Notes: generated by a model not told the origin, from the sequence alone. 39,743 nucleotides of DNA from JAUPVS01 sp037139495 (GCA_037139495.1 JBAXGG010000005.1:1-39743); one strand, 5' to 3'. Shown: positions 13,965 to 23,585, numbered from the stretch's first letter. Translations and numbers: made by a program.

Positions 13965-15226
13965 CCCAAGATCAAGCCTTGGCGGTTTTAGAAAATGGGC
14001 AGTCGGCTTTACTGACAGGCGCAGCCGGAACTGGTAAAACATATCTGCTTAACAAGTTTGTAAAACGGGCTCGTAAAGCTGGCAAAAACGTCGCAGTTAC
14101 GGCCACAACTGGTCTCGCCGCAACACACTTAAACGGTACTACAATTCACGCCTGGACTGGTATCGGTATACACGATGAGCTACCCAAAAACTTTGGCCAG
14201 AACATCAGCAAACAAAGACGTGACCTCATCAATAAGGCCGATATACTTATCATTGATGAAATTAGTATGCTGCATGACTATCGGCTAGACATGATCAACC
14301 AGGCTGTTCAAAAAGCTCGCGGCAATTCTGAACCCTTTGGTGGTCTGCAAGTAGTTTTATGCGGTGATTTCTTTCAATTGCCGCCGATTAACCGAAACGG
14401 CAGCCGGGAAGGGGGTTTTATTCATGGTTCTGAGGTCTGGCAGGATGGAATTTTTAACGTCTGCTATTTAGACCGGCAATACCGCCAAGCCGATGATATC
14501 GATTACAACGACATCCTTAATGGCATCCGTTCCGGCCAATTACGACCCTCCCAATTAACTGCGCTCGATGCCCGAAAGCAGGCAATACAGGAACCCTTCA
14601 CGCCCAGAACTAGGTTACTGACCACAAATGCTGACGTTGACATAATTAACGCTCAGCATCTCGATGCTCTCAGATGTCAAGTTCATAAATACCAGATGGA
14701 CAGCAGTGGCGGTAAACAATACGTAGAGACACTAAAGAGGTCCTGTCTAGCACCCGAAGTTTTACAATTGAAAAAAGATGCGATTGTTATGTGTATCAAA
14801 AACGCCGCCAATAAGTCCTACGTTAATGGTTCGCTCGGCGTTGTTGTGGGGTTCAACAAAGAATCTGACTATCCCATTGTCAACCTGACGAATGGTCGAA
14901 AGATTACTATCACCCCAGATAGTTGGGAGTTGCGGGACGGCGACCGTAAACGAGCAAGTTTAACTCAGCTACCACTTCGTTTGGCCTGGGCAATAACTGT
15001 ACATAAAAGTCAGGGCATGACACTAGACGCGGCTAGAATTGATTTATCGAAGGCCTTTGTCGAAGGCATGGGTTACGTTGCACTATCTAGGGTGCGTGGT
15101 TTTAAAGATCTTTTTTTAGATGGTCTCAATAACATGGCTTTACGAACTAGCCCAGTGGCCCGCGAAATCGACGCCAGCTTACGTCGCGCCAGCCTGCAAA
15201 CCCTGCGCCAACACGAACGTAGTTAA
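13961..15226 (+). CDS. PIF1-like DNA helicase
   Basis: A 421-aa SF1B helicase. Motifs in order: Walker A LLTGAAGTGKTYLL (about residues 18-31), Ia (VTATTGLAATHL), Walker B ILIIDEISML, motif III LCGDFFQLPP, the Arg-rich DRQYRQ, and C-terminal motifs ITVHKSQGMTLDAARID and YVALSRVRG. These define the PIF1/RecD2 group: 5'-3' helicases that resolve G-quadruplexes and stalled forks. The start agrees with related proteins that begin MTQDQALAVL. The gene is led by a small ORF and followed by a hairpin with a T-rich tail. Confidence 0.9.
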   Translation: MTQDQALAVLENGQSALLTGAAGTGKTYLLNKFVKRARKAGKNVAVTATTGLAATHLNGTTIHAWTGIGIHDELPKNFGQNISKQRRDLINKADILIIDEISMLHDYRLDMINQAVQKARGNSEPFGGLQVVLCGDFFQLPPINRNGSREGGFIHGSEVWQDGIFNVCYLDRQYRQADDIDYNDILNGIRSGQLRPSQLTALDARKQAIQEPFTPRTRLLTTNADVDIINAQHLDALRCQVHKYQMDSSGGKQYVETLKRSCLAPEVLQLKKDAIVMCIKNAANKSYVNGSLGVVVGFNKESDYPIVNLTNGRKITITPDSWELRDGDRKRASLTQLPLRLAWAITVHKSQGMTLDAARIDLSKAFVEGMGYVALSRVRGFKDLFLDGLNNMALRTSPVAREIDASLRRASLQTLRQHERS

Positions 15227-15257
15227 CCCACTCACAGATAAGGCACTTTTACTCGAG

Positions 15258-15309
15258 GTAGTACGTTGGCGATTCAACGAGCTAGTACTTTTTCAATTTT
15301 TTTTAATTT
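15258..15309 (+). terminator. Rho-independent terminator after PIF1-like helicase
   Basis: CGTTG (15264-15268), loop GCGATT, CAACG (15275-15279), with weaker extension by flanking GTA/TAC. It is followed by a long T-rich run from 15289. The stem is short, but the T-tract is the clearest in the window. Confidence 0.5.
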
Positions 15310-15345
15310 TTGATCGCAGAATTGCCACCTGCAAGAGTGCCAGCT

Positions 15346-17004
15346 CTACGCTTCGATAGCGACCGTTTCACCGCCCATTTTTTTAGCAAAAAAGCTATCG
15401 TGAGAGATGTAGATGATTGCTCCGTGATAGGTTTTCATAGCATTTTCTAATTCTTCAATGCTAGGTAGGTCGAGGTGGTTAGTTGGCTCGTCTAAAATCA
15501 GGATTTGCGGATCGTCGGCTAGCATCGAAATTAGCTGTAGGCGGGCTTTTTGACCACCGCTAAGACGTTCTACTAGCATTTGGCCATCAGACATCGGGTT
15601 GAACAAATAATCGCTTAAAAGCTGTTTAATCTTTTGGGGATTGATTGGTAGACCTTTGTCTTCTAGGATTTGCTCGAGAGCTTCGCTAAGGGTCATAGTT
15701 AGATAGCGCGGGTTAATCTCCTGTTCGTAGTGTCCAATCTTAATTTCTGGTTCAACCTCTACCGTACCGGCAAAACACTGCGAGGCTAACTTCTCGCCAG
15801 TAACCTGAGACATGATTGCCTGTACCAAAGTTGATTTACCGGCGCCGTTACGACCGTGCAGGCGGAGACGCTCGCCTTCGTGAACTATAAAACTAATATC
15901 CTCGAACAATGGCTTGTCGTCGTATCCCAAACTCAATTTGCTGGCCTGTACTAATAGTCGGCTGCCACCATCGTCTTTTTTACGGGTCGTAACCTTTATG
16001 TTTTTGGTTTTATGCTTGGCATAGCTGGCAGCCAATTTGTCATTCATGCCGCTGGCTGATTCCTGATCTATCCAAAACGAAGGTTTGACTGTGTTTTGTA
16101 GTACTTTGATCTGTGATAGGGCTTTTTGTTCTTGACCCTTAAAGCGCCTGATTGTCCCTGGCGTGCGAGCCTTTTCTTTTAAGCGGCGAAATCTAATTAC
16201 GTCTTCTTCTAAATTGATAATCCGGCGCTGAGAAAGATCGTATTCGTTAACCTGATTAGTAATCTGGTTAGTGTTGTTGAGCAAATAGGCATCGTAATTG
16301 CCCCTAAAGCTGTAGCAACGGCCATCACGAATTTCTAGCATCCGATCAACGTTGCTTAGAACATCGCGGTCGTGGGTAATAACTAGCACAGCTTCTTGGG
16401 CAGCCCTAAGCCACTTAATAAAAGCCGTCTTAGCGACGTAGTCCATGTGATTAGTTGGCTCATCAATCAGTGCAACATGGCCGCGGCTGCGTTGGACCTT
16501 AATCAGCTCAATCATCCGCTTTTGGCCACCGCTCAGGGAACCAACCGGCAAATGCATTTTGGCTGGGTCAATCTGGTAGCTTTCAAACGCCTGTTTAATC
16601 TCATCTTCAATCTGGTAATAATCAAGCTGACCAAAGCGCTCCAAAGCATCAGAGAATTCTTGCATGCGAACGGTGTTGTCACCCATAGTCTCGGGATAAG
16701 TATCGATTATATGAGTTAAATGAGCGTACTCCGGTAAATCGCCCTGGATATATTCCAAAACAGTCTTGGCTTCGTGTCCATAGTGTTCTTGCCGACTGCT
16801 TATCACAACTGTCCCACGCTTAATGTTTACTTCGCCTTCAAAATCTTTATCTTCGCCAGTAATTAGATGAAGAAGGGTGGACTTACCAGTGCCATTACGA
16901 CCAATTAAGCCAACCTTCTCATTGTCCTGAATTTCGAAGTTCAGATCATGGTAAAGTACTTTATCGCCAAAGGATTTTTCGCTAATTTCTACAGAGAAGA
17001 GCAT
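15346..17004 (-). CDS. ABC-F family ATPase
   Basis: A 552-aa protein with two ABC cassettes and no membrane segment. Cassette 1: Walker A GLIGRNGTGKST (residues 32-43), signature LSGGQKR, Walker B LIDEPTNHMD. Cassette 2: HGRNGAGKST, LSGGQKAR, LILDEPTNHLD. The linker between them is charged and helical (LKEKARTPGTIRRFKGQEQ). ABC-F proteins bind the ribosomal E site and relieve stalls or drug inhibition. Which subgroup (EttA, Uup or an antibiotic-resistance type) cannot be told by eye. TATAAT (17013-17018, minus strand) lies 8 nt before the ATG. Confidence 0.92.
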   Translation of the reverse strand: MLFSVEISEKSFGDKVLYHDLNFEIQDNEKVGLIGRNGTGKSTLLHLITGEDKDFEGEVNIKRGTVVISSRQEHYGHEAKTVLEYIQGDLPEYAHLTHIIDTYPETMGDNTVRMQEFSDALERFGQLDYYQIEDEIKQAFESYQIDPAKMHLPVGSLSGGQKRMIELIKVQRSRGHVALIDEPTNHMDYVAKTAFIKWLRAAQEAVLVITHDRDVLSNVDRMLEIRDGRCYSFRGNYDAYLLNNTNQITNQVNEYDLSQRRIINLEEDVIRFRRLKEKARTPGTIRRFKGQEQKALSQIKVLQNTVKPSFWIDQESASGMNDKLAASYAKHKTKNIKVTTRKKDDGGSRLLVQASKLSLGYDDKPLFEDISFIVHEGERLRLHGRNGAGKSTLVQAIMSQVTGEKLASQCFAGTVEVEPEIKIGHYEQEINPRYLTMTLSEALEQILEDKGLPINPQKIKQLLSDYLFNPMSDGQMLVERLSGGQKARLQLISMLADDPQILILDEPTNHLDLPSIEELENAMKTYHGAIIYISHDSFFAKKMGGETVAIEA

Positions 17005-17012
17005 AGCAGCTT

Positions 17013-17018
17013 ATTATA
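17013..17018 (-). promoter_or_regulatory. -10 box of ABC-F gene (leaderless)
   Basis: A perfect TATAAT on the minus strand, 8 nt before the ATG at 17004. No good -35. Confidence 0.45.
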
Positions 17019-17160
17019 GGCTATTTGACCTCTGTTACCTAACGCGCATTTATCTCGGATTTAATTATTCCTGATTATTTGGGGTATGAATTTCAGACTA
17101 ACTGCATTAACTTGCTAACAAAACATAGACCCCCTTAGACCCAAACTGAAGCTAGCAGAG

Positions 17161-17166
17161 TATAGT
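17161..17166 (+). promoter_or_regulatory. -10 box of rarA (leaderless)
   Basis: TATAGT, 7 nt before the ATG at 17174. Confidence 0.45.
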
Positions 17167-17173
17167 ATTTAGT

Positions 17174-18298
17174 ATGGAACCACTGGCGGAGAAGATGCGA
17201 CCTCGAACACTGGGCGATGTAGTCGGTCAGACTCACTTAGTCGATAGCGGTAAAATTGTCAGAGAAATTATCGAGCAAAAACATCCCACCAGCCTAATCC
17301 TTTGGGGGCCGCCAGGCAGCGGTAAAACCACCTTGGCCCGGATCATTGCCAGCGAAACAGGTGCCGAGTTCATCGAATTGAGTGCTGTGACTGCGGCCAA
17401 AGCCGATGTTAAACAGGTTATTGAGCATGCTAAGGGTAACCAACGCTTAAAGCTACAAACAATATTGTTTATTGATGAAATTCATCGCTTTAATAAGGCG
17501 CAGCAAGATACTTTTTTACCGCACGTCGAAAACGGTACAGTTATATTGATTGGAGCAACGACAGAGAACCCAAGCTTTGAAGTGATTAACCCCTTGCTTA
17601 GCCGCAGCCGGGTGCTGGTACTAGAACCATTATCACGTGATGACATTATCAAAATCATTAAAAAAGCCGCTAAATCAGAGAAGCTGACCACCAAGAAACT
17701 ACCTATGGCCAGTATCGAGATGTTAGCTGACTTATCTGGGGGCGATGCCCGAGTAGCTCTCGGAAACCTAGAGCTAGCCAATCAAATAGCGCATAGCGCG
17801 ATCACACCCGAAATTGTTCAGACCGCCGCCCAAAAACGTTTGCCAGGTTACGACAAAAAAGGCGAAAATCACTATAACGTTATTAGTGCTTTTATAAAAT
17901 CGATGCGGGGGAGCGATGCAAACGCCACGCTATACTATCTAGCTCGTATGCTGCAAGCCGGCGAAGATCCAAAATTCGTGGCGCGCCGAATGGTTATTTT
18001 TGCTAGTGAAGATATTGGAATTGCTGCGTCACCGGCCCTGAACCTAGCCGTGGCAACTTTCCAGGCAATAGAGAGGATTGGTATGCCGGAATGTCAGTAC
18101 AATCTATTTCACTGCGCATTAGTTCTTGCTAAGTGCGAAAAGTCCCGAACGATTGCTAATGCCATGTCCAAGGCTCAAGCCACTGCTCAAAATTTTCCAG
18201 ACGTTGCTGTGCCGCTACATTTGCGAAACACGCCAGGTAAGCCAATTACTGGAGTAGGATTTTTACCAACCGAACTAAGCGACTTTTCTATTTTGTAG
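17174..18298 (+). CDS. rarA: Replication-associated recombination protein A (RarA/MgsA)
   Basis: A 374-aa AAA+ ATPase of the clamp-loader clade. It opens with LAEKMRPRTLGDVVGQ, then Walker A WGPPGSGKTT (about residue 45), Walker B LFIDEIHRFNKAQQD, sensor GATTENPSFEV and the C-terminal MgsA segment (HYNVISAFIKSMRGSDANA, then QAGEDPKF). RarA acts at stalled replication forks with SSB. It is somewhat shorter than the E. coli protein (447 aa), mainly at the C-terminus. Its 3' end overlaps the convergent gene by 11 nt. Confidence 0.93.
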   Translation: MEPLAEKMRPRTLGDVVGQTHLVDSGKIVREIIEQKHPTSLILWGPPGSGKTTLARIIASETGAEFIELSAVTAAKADVKQVIEHAKGNQRLKLQTILFIDEIHRFNKAQQDTFLPHVENGTVILIGATTENPSFEVINPLLSRSRVLVLEPLSRDDIIKIIKKAAKSEKLTTKKLPMASIEMLADLSGGDARVALGNLELANQIAHSAITPEIVQTAAQKRLPGYDKKGENHYNVISAFIKSMRGSDANATLYYLARMLQAGEDPKFVARRMVIFASEDIGIAASPALNLAVATFQAIERIGMPECQYNLFHCALVLAKCEKSRTIANAMSKAQATAQNFPDVAVPLHLRNTPGKPITGVGFLPTELSDFSIL

Positions 18299-19214
18299 AT
18301 TTGCTAGTTTTTTGGTTATAGAACTGTAAACCATAAAAAGCAGCTAGAGGCAGCAGTGCTAAGACAACGCCTAGACCAAACATAATGTAAGCTTGGTTAT
18401 TGAACAGAGCGATAAAAGCGTTGTACATGTTTTCAACTACAATTCGCATGTTTGGACTAGTTACGTTTGATAGCACCGGCGGTCGAAAGAGTGGGCCTAG
18501 CAGCAATAACAATAATGCCGTCACAGCTATGACCGTGCCTTGAACCAAAGCGATCTGGTAGTATCGTCTACGATCACGGAAGTAAGGGTAAACAAGCAAA
18601 GCTAAAGCCATTAGCACACAGAGTGGGGCAACCCACATAAAGATGACGGCATAAGTGTAGAACGACGGCACGTTGTTGGCATCGACTAACACCAGCTGGT
18701 CGGGGAGGTTATTAACTCTTTCCCCATTAGCGTTAACATCTAGGCCAGTCGAATCAGCAAGAGTAATGAGTTTATCAATTGTTGACTTCACTCCAGTAAG
18801 ATCCAAAGTTATCGATTTTTGCTGGCTAGATGTTAAATAAACCTGAAGCTTACTGACAGCCACGGTTAAAACTTTTGTAAAACGGTCGCTATCCAATAGC
18901 CCGCTAATCAATTTAGTAGCGGTGCTGCCAACTACATTTTTGATGACTGGGCGGTCAACCAGTGCTCGATCAACTACTTCCTGGGCTAAAGCCTGTCGGC
19001 TAGAGTCCGAAGTGATTGAGGATACAGCTGTCGCAGCAAAATTATCGGTGTTGAAAATTGCTTGATTGACCCATATAGCTGAATTCGCGATTATCAAAAA
19101 GAATGCCGCAATCATTGAAGTAATTGCTACCCGCCTCCAAAACCCATTATTTTTATTAATTTTTTTGTTACGTTCGCTTACTGGCTTAGTTTTCTTAGCA
19201 TCTGTTGTTGCCAT
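18288..19214 (-). CDS. Membrane protein of unknown function
   Basis: A 308-aa protein. It has a basic cytoplasmic N-terminus, TM1 (about residues 27-48), an extracellular domain of about 130 aa, then three C-terminal transmembrane helices. The start of the outer domain (NTDNFAATAVSSITSD) resembles a widespread actinobacterial membrane family with a similar N-terminal helix and repeated helices. I cannot name a function. AAGGAG lies 6 nt before the ATG, so this gene uses a ribosome binding site. Divergent from the two-component regulator at 19318. Confidence 0.65.
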   Translation of the reverse strand: MATTDAKKTKPVSERNKKINKNNGFWRRVAITSMIAAFFLIIANSAIWVNQAIFNTDNFAATAVSSITSDSSRQALAQEVVDRALVDRPVIKNVVGSTATKLISGLLDSDRFTKVLTVAVSKLQVYLTSSQQKSITLDLTGVKSTIDKLITLADSTGLDVNANGERVNNLPDQLVLVDANNVPSFYTYAVIFMWVAPLCVLMALALLVYPYFRDRRRYYQIALVQGTVIAVTALLLLLLGPLFRPPVLSNVTSPNMRIVVENMYNAFIALFNNQAYIMFGLGVVLALLPLAAFYGLQFYNQKTSKSTK

Positions 19215-19305
19215 GTCAAACTCCTTATATATAGGCTTACTATATACTCATAAATCGAGTACTGCAATACTGCGTTGTCTCAAGACTTTCTCAGCTCAAC
19301 TGAAG

Positions 19306-19311
19306 TACAAT
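19306..19311 (+). promoter_or_regulatory. -10 box of the two-component operon (leaderless)
   Basis: TACAAT, 6 nt before the ATG at 19318. It decides that ATG over the longer upstream reading that would begin inside the neighbouring gene. Confidence 0.5.
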
Positions 19312-19317
19312 GAATAT

Positions 19318-20004
19318 ATGAGATTTCTAATAGTCGAGGACGAACATAAAATCGCCAATGCCATCAAGCAAGGGCTGGAACAAGAATCTTACGCTGTTGA
19401 TCTTGCTTACGATGGCGATCAAGGATTAGCCTCAGCTTTGGCCGACGAATACGACCTTATAATTTTAGATAGGATGTTACCCGGCAACGCTGATGGCATC
19501 GAAATTTGCAAACAAGTCCGTAAGGCCGACATTCATACTCCGATATTAATGCTAACCGCAAGAGATCGGGTTAGTGACCGTATTGAGGGTTTGGATAGCG
19601 GTGCCGATGACTACCTAGTTAAACCATTCGCCTTTGAAGAGTTACTAGCTAGGATCAGAGCTTTACTGAGACGTCCTCAAGATGCCACTAGTCCTTTGCT
19701 TAAGGTTAAAGATCTGTCTCTTGATCCAGCTAACTTCGTGGTTAGACGCCAGGATAAACTGATCGATCTTTCCAAGCGAGAATTCGCGTTATTGGAGTAT
19801 CTCATCCGTAATAAGGGCCGGATACTTTCCAAACAAAACATTATCAACCATGTCTGGGACTTTGATGCCGACGTTTTACCTAACACCGTCGAAGTTTACA
19901 TGGGCTATTTACGCCAAAAAATCGACAAACCATTTAACGGTTCAGACTTGATTCATACCGTTCGGGGCTTTGGCTATAGGTTAGGGGATCAAAAGAGTGT
20001 TTAA
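19318..20004 (+). CDS. OmpR/PhoB-family response regulator
   Basis: A 228-aa protein. Receiver domain residues 1-115 with acidic pocket EDE (7-9), phospho-acceptor Asp51 (LDRMLPG), Thr in MLTARD and Lys in LVKPF. The C-terminal winged helix (about 130-226) has the typical NTVEVYMGYLRQKID and HTVRGFGYRL. The frame extends upstream to 19066, but that part is antisense to the neighbouring membrane gene; the family start and -10 position select 19318. It overlaps the kinase gene by 8 nt. The likely output is the ABC exporter genes immediately downstream. Confidence 0.93.
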   Translation: MRFLIVEDEHKIANAIKQGLEQESYAVDLAYDGDQGLASALADEYDLIILDRMLPGNADGIEICKQVRKADIHTPILMLTARDRVSDRIEGLDSGADDYLVKPFAFEELLARIRALLRRPQDATSPLLKVKDLSLDPANFVVRRQDKLIDLSKREFALLEYLIRNKGRILSKQNIINHVWDFDADVLPNTVEVYMGYLRQKIDKPFNGSDLIHTVRGFGYRLGDQKSV

Positions 20005-20992
20005 ATCCGCCGCTCTGAAACTGACTCTTTTTTATCTGGCCTTCATAATGGGCTTGAGTATTGGTTTTAGTTTATTTCTATATAGCGTTTCAAGTCATGA
20101 ACTTCAGCGAAGCTTAAGAATACCCGAGCGTGGCGGCATCGTCCTGGTAAGCCCAAGAGATTATGAGAGTTTCCGAATTGGCCGGTTGGATGAAGCCGAC
20201 GATCACCTGCGTTTTAACTTATTAGTTTTCAATCTAGTAATGCTGCTAGTTGGTGGAATGGTTAGCGCTGCACTTGCCAAAAAAACACTGGAGCCGATTG
20301 AGACTGCCATGAAAGCCCAGAGCCGATTCACGGCCGATGCTTCGCATGAGCTACGTACACCGCTTACCGTCATGCAGACCGAGATCGAAGTTGCTCTTCG
20401 CAAATCAGATTTATCACCTGCTAAAGTCAAAGAATTGCTAGAAAGTAACCTAGAAGAGGTAATTAAACTTCGTAACCTCTCCGACAACCTGCTCAAACTA
20501 GCCCGCGATCATAACCAAGATCTAGAACTACAGACCGTGTCGATTGAAGATATTGGTACCGAAGCAATGACTTATTTCGTTAAAGCCGCTCAGTCTAAGC
20601 AGATTAGTATCGAGAATAATCTTAAACCTCTTGAAGTTCAGGCCAACCAACCAATGATGACTGAAGTTCTTGGCATATTGTTAGATAACGCCATCAAGTA
20701 TAGCCCCAATAAAACTACAATCACTATCAGTTGTCGCCAATCCGGTAATACTGCCCATATCGATGTTGTTGACCAAGGACAGGGCATTAGCCAAAAAGAC
20801 TTACCTCACATTTTTGAAAGATTCTATCGCAGTGACATTTCCCGTACGAAAAATACGAAAGATGGATACGGTCTAGGCTTATCTATTGCCAAACAGATGG
20901 TTGAACTACAAGGTGGCACAATTACAGTTGCCAGTACGATAGGTAAAGGATCGACCTTCACTATTAGTTTAGCCAACTTAAAGCAAACCTAA
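19997..20992 (+). CDS. Sensor histidine kinase (two-TM)
   Basis: A 331-aa kinase with GTG start overlapping the regulator gene. TM1 about residues 7-28, a very short outer loop (about 35 residues), TM2 about 73-93, HisKA with His117 in ASHELRTPLT, N box LLDNAIKYS, G1 DQGQGIS, F box FERFYR, G2 GYGLGLSIAKQ. The tiny outer loop resembles intramembrane-sensing kinases that watch membrane damage or their partner ABC transporter. That fits the permease gene 64 nt downstream, but the link is inferred. Confidence 0.92.
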   Translation: MFKSAALKLTLFYLAFIMGLSIGFSLFLYSVSSHELQRSLRIPERGGIVLVSPRDYESFRIGRLDEADDHLRFNLLVFNLVMLLVGGMVSAALAKKTLEPIETAMKAQSRFTADASHELRTPLTVMQTEIEVALRKSDLSPAKVKELLESNLEEVIKLRNLSDNLLKLARDHNQDLELQTVSIEDIGTEAMTYFVKAAQSKQISIENNLKPLEVQANQPMMTEVLGILLDNAIKYSPNKTTITISCRQSGNTAHIDVVDQGQGISQKDLPHIFERFYRSDISRTKNTKDGYGLGLSIAKQMVELQGGTITVASTIGKGSTFTISLANLKQT

Positions 20993-21055
20993 GTTGATTC
21001 TCAGCTTCCCGGACTAGATTAGGGGTAGATAGACAATAAATAAAGAAAGGATGCT

Positions 21056-22399
21056 ATGAATGTTTTTAGTAGAGGTTTAAGGAATGCCTTCCGTAATCCG
21101 ATACGTACCTTCTCGTTAGTGGCAATTCTGGGTTTAAGTATTGGCCTGGCGCTAGCTATGTTAGTGGCATACCAAGCAGTCGGTCAAAAAATTAGCTCCA
21201 TTCAAAGTTCGGTTGGCAACATCGTCAGTATTTCTCCAGCTGGTGTGCGCGGTTTTGAGGGAGGTGGGAACCCTTTAACTACAGACCAAATTAACCCAAT
21301 CACAAAACTGCCTAACGTAACTAGCGTTACGTTAAGTCTTAATGACCGCTTAACAACAGCCGACACAAGTTTAGTATCTTCCATAGAACCAGGGACACTG
21401 GGCCGGCGTTTTTCGCAAAACAATGGTGATAGTTTTACGCCTCCTCCCGATGCAACACGTTTTAGCTCTAGCGGAACTCGGAGCTTTACGCCTCCGGTGA
21501 CTCTGGTTGGAACAACCACGCCTACTATCTTATCGAACACTCAAGGCGGAGGAACATTCGTATTAAAAAGTGGAAAAGTATTTGAATCCAATAGCATGGC
21601 CAACGACGCGGTAATTGGATCAAGCCTCGCTACTAAAAACAATTTAACGGTTGGCTCGACCTTTACGGCCTACAGTGCTTCAGTAAACGTGGTTGGCATA
21701 TTTGATGCCGGTAACTCATTCGCAAACAATCAAGTTATTATGCCTTTAGCGACTGTACAAACGTTATCTGGACAGCCCGGACAGATTACCGCTGCAACTG
21801 TTAATGTTAATTCAATAACCAACATAGACTCGGTAACAATGGCAGTAAAAAATATGCTTGGAGCAACTGCGGATGTTACTAATAGTTCCATCCAGGCTCA
21901 AGCAGCAATCGCTCCACTTCAAAATATTCGTAGCATCTCACTTTATAGCCTAGTTGGCGCCGTTGTTGCTGGATCGGTTATCATCCTCCTTACTATGATC
22001 ATGATTGTGCGTGAACGACGCCGCGAGATTGGTGTTCTTAAGGCCATCGGCGCATCAAACGTCAATGTTATGACCCAGTTTACTACCGAAGCCGTTACAT
22101 TAACAGTGATGGGGGCTGTGATTGGAATTGTTTTAGGTGTTGTCGGTGGGAACCCCATAACAAAGTTATTAGTCACAAACAGTGCTAATTCCGGCACTCC
22201 AGCAGCAGGGGCAGGCAGATTAGCTCGCGGTACCTTCGGCGGTGTACGCAATAACTTGACCAGCATACACGGCGTAGTAGGCTGGAACATAATCCTCTAT
22301 GGCCTATTAGCAGCAATCGTGATCGCAATCATAGGTAGCACTATTGCGTCCTACTTTATAGCAAAAATTCGACCCGCTGACGTCATGCGGGCGGAATAA
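21056..22399 (+). CDS. ABC transporter permease, MacB/FtsX type
   Basis: A 447-aa protein with the MacB/FtsX plan: TM1 (about residues 17-40, FSLVAILGLSIGLALAMLVAY), a large extracellular MacB-like domain (about 45-290), then three transmembrane helices including LLTMIMIVRERRREIGVLKAIGAS, the conserved FtsX-family loop. Between the later helices there is an unusual Gly/Ala/Arg-rich insert (GTPAAGAGRLARGTFGG). AAAGGA lies 6 nt before the ATG. The matching ATPase follows after 9 nt. Such pairs export peptides or antimicrobials or move lipids. Confidence 0.9.
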   Translation: MNVFSRGLRNAFRNPIRTFSLVAILGLSIGLALAMLVAYQAVGQKISSIQSSVGNIVSISPAGVRGFEGGGNPLTTDQINPITKLPNVTSVTLSLNDRLTTADTSLVSSIEPGTLGRRFSQNNGDSFTPPPDATRFSSSGTRSFTPPVTLVGTTTPTILSNTQGGGTFVLKSGKVFESNSMANDAVIGSSLATKNNLTVGSTFTAYSASVNVVGIFDAGNSFANNQVIMPLATVQTLSGQPGQITAATVNVNSITNIDSVTMAVKNMLGATADVTNSSIQAQAAIAPLQNIRSISLYSLVGAVVAGSVIILLTMIMIVRERRREIGVLKAIGASNVNVMTQFTTEAVTLTVMGAVIGIVLGVVGGNPITKLLVTNSANSGTPAAGAGRLARGTFGGVRNNLTSIHGVVGWNIILYGLLAAIVIAIIGSTIASYFIAKIRPADVMRAE

Positions 22400-22408
22400 G
22401 GAGATACT

Positions 22409-23077
22409 ATGTTACAAGTAAAAGATCTCACTAAAGTTTTCGCCTCCGGCGATAATAAAGTCAAGGCCGTCGACAGTGTTAGCCTTAAAATCCCGGACGG
22501 TCAGTTTGCATCAATTATCGGTAAAAGTGGTAGTGGCAAGAGTACCCTTCTGAGCCTGCTTGGTGCCCTAGAAAAACCCACGAACGGTACAATAAGTGTT
22601 GACGATCAAGAAATTACCGGTCTGCATGACCGAGCACTCAGTAAATACCGTTGCCAAAAAATTGGCTTCGTATTCCAAAGCTATAATTTAGTCCCGAATC
22701 TCTCAGCACTAGAAAACGTAATGCTACCGATGGAATTTGCGCAGCTCGCAAAGACAAAACGCAAACTCCGGGCTCAGAAACTACTAAATCAAGTCGGGCT
22801 CGAAGGCGCCAAACAACTACGTAAGCCTGGTCGCTTAAGTGGCGGAGAACAGCAAAGAGTAGCAATCGCTCGTTCTTTAGCTAATCATCCTAAGCTTATC
22901 CTGGCTGATGAACCAACTGGTAACCTCGACACAGAGACAGGTAAAATGATCTTTGATTTATTGCACAGCCTTTCAAAGTCAGAGGACACTACGATTATTG
23001 CCGTTACTCACGATCTATCGATAGCCGGGAAAACTGATGTTACATTCAAACTTCAGGATGGTAAGTTAGTGAGCTAG
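22409..23077 (+). CDS. ABC transporter ATPase, MacB/LolD type
   Basis: A 222-aa ATPase. Walker A GKSGSGKSTLLSLLGAL (about residues 37-53), Q-loop FVFQSYNLVP, signature LSGGEQQRVAIARSL, Walker B LILADEPTGNLD, H-loop VTHD. The sequence is of the LolD/MacB group that pairs with FtsX-like permeases. GGAGAT precedes the ATG, and the gene starts 9 nt after the permease, so both are translated from one mRNA, probably with the upstream two-component genes. Confidence 0.94.
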   Translation: MLQVKDLTKVFASGDNKVKAVDSVSLKIPDGQFASIIGKSGSGKSTLLSLLGALEKPTNGTISVDDQEITGLHDRALSKYRCQKIGFVFQSYNLVPNLSALENVMLPMEFAQLAKTKRKLRAQKLLNQVGLEGAKQLRKPGRLSGGEQQRVAIARSLANHPKLILADEPTGNLDTETGKMIFDLLHSLSKSEDTTIIAVTHDLSIAGKTDVTFKLQDGKLVS

Positions 23078-23078
23078 C

Positions 23079-23585
23079 TTACTTTTTGTCTTTTTTAGTC
23101 TTGTGAGCAGTAGCTTTGTGTACAAACTGACTGCGAATCTGGAAGACAAAATACAAACCAACGACTGCCATCAGAACTTCCAAAACTAGACCAGAGATCG
23201 AACCGAAGCTGATGTTACGAATCCAATTGAAAACGTCGTAAGCCAAAAAGAATATGTTGCTATAAAAAATCAGGTTCCATCCACTCTTTTCCATACGCTT
23301 TAGTTTTGGAGTTGCGACAGCTAGTAATACTACGTAACCAACCTGGATCAAGAATGAGATCCAGACGATCAAGAGCAGGTCAATGTGACCAGCTGCACCG
23401 ACAATAGCCCCAGTCAGGCCAAGAATGGCCAATAGCTCCATAACTGTGAAAATACCGAAGATTAGACCTACTAGCGCGAATACCCAGGCGTATTTGCCGA
23501 GCCACTTACGCCAATTCTCAGGCAGCTGAAAAGGCGCTTTCGTTACTAACACCTCGTTTAGTTTAGTTTCTAGTTTATCCAACAT
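23079..23585 (-). CDS. Small four-TM membrane protein, unknown
   Basis: A 168-aa protein with four predicted helices (about residues 33-55, 65-90, 105-125, 130-152) and a Lys-rich tail (AHKTKKDKK). Family not recognised. The N-terminal segment (PENWRKWLGKYAWVFALVG) looks amphipathic before the first helix. A strong GGAGG lies 8 nt before the ATG. The 3' end meets the ABC ATPase gene tail to tail, 1 nt apart. Confidence 0.65.
   Translation of the reverse strand: MLDKLETKLNEVLVTKAPFQLPENWRKWLGKYAWVFALVGLIFGIFTVMELLAILGLTGAIVGAAGHIDLLLIVWISFLIQVGYVVLLAVATPKLKRMEKSGWNLIFYSNIFFLAYDVFNWIRNISFGSISGLVLEVLMAVVGLYFVFQIRSQFVHKATAHKTKKDKK

Noticed and set aside
19066..19317. Longer reading of the OmpR regulator beginning at 19066
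   Set aside because: The extra part is antisense to the membrane protein gene, does not match the family start, and a -10 box lies just before 19318.
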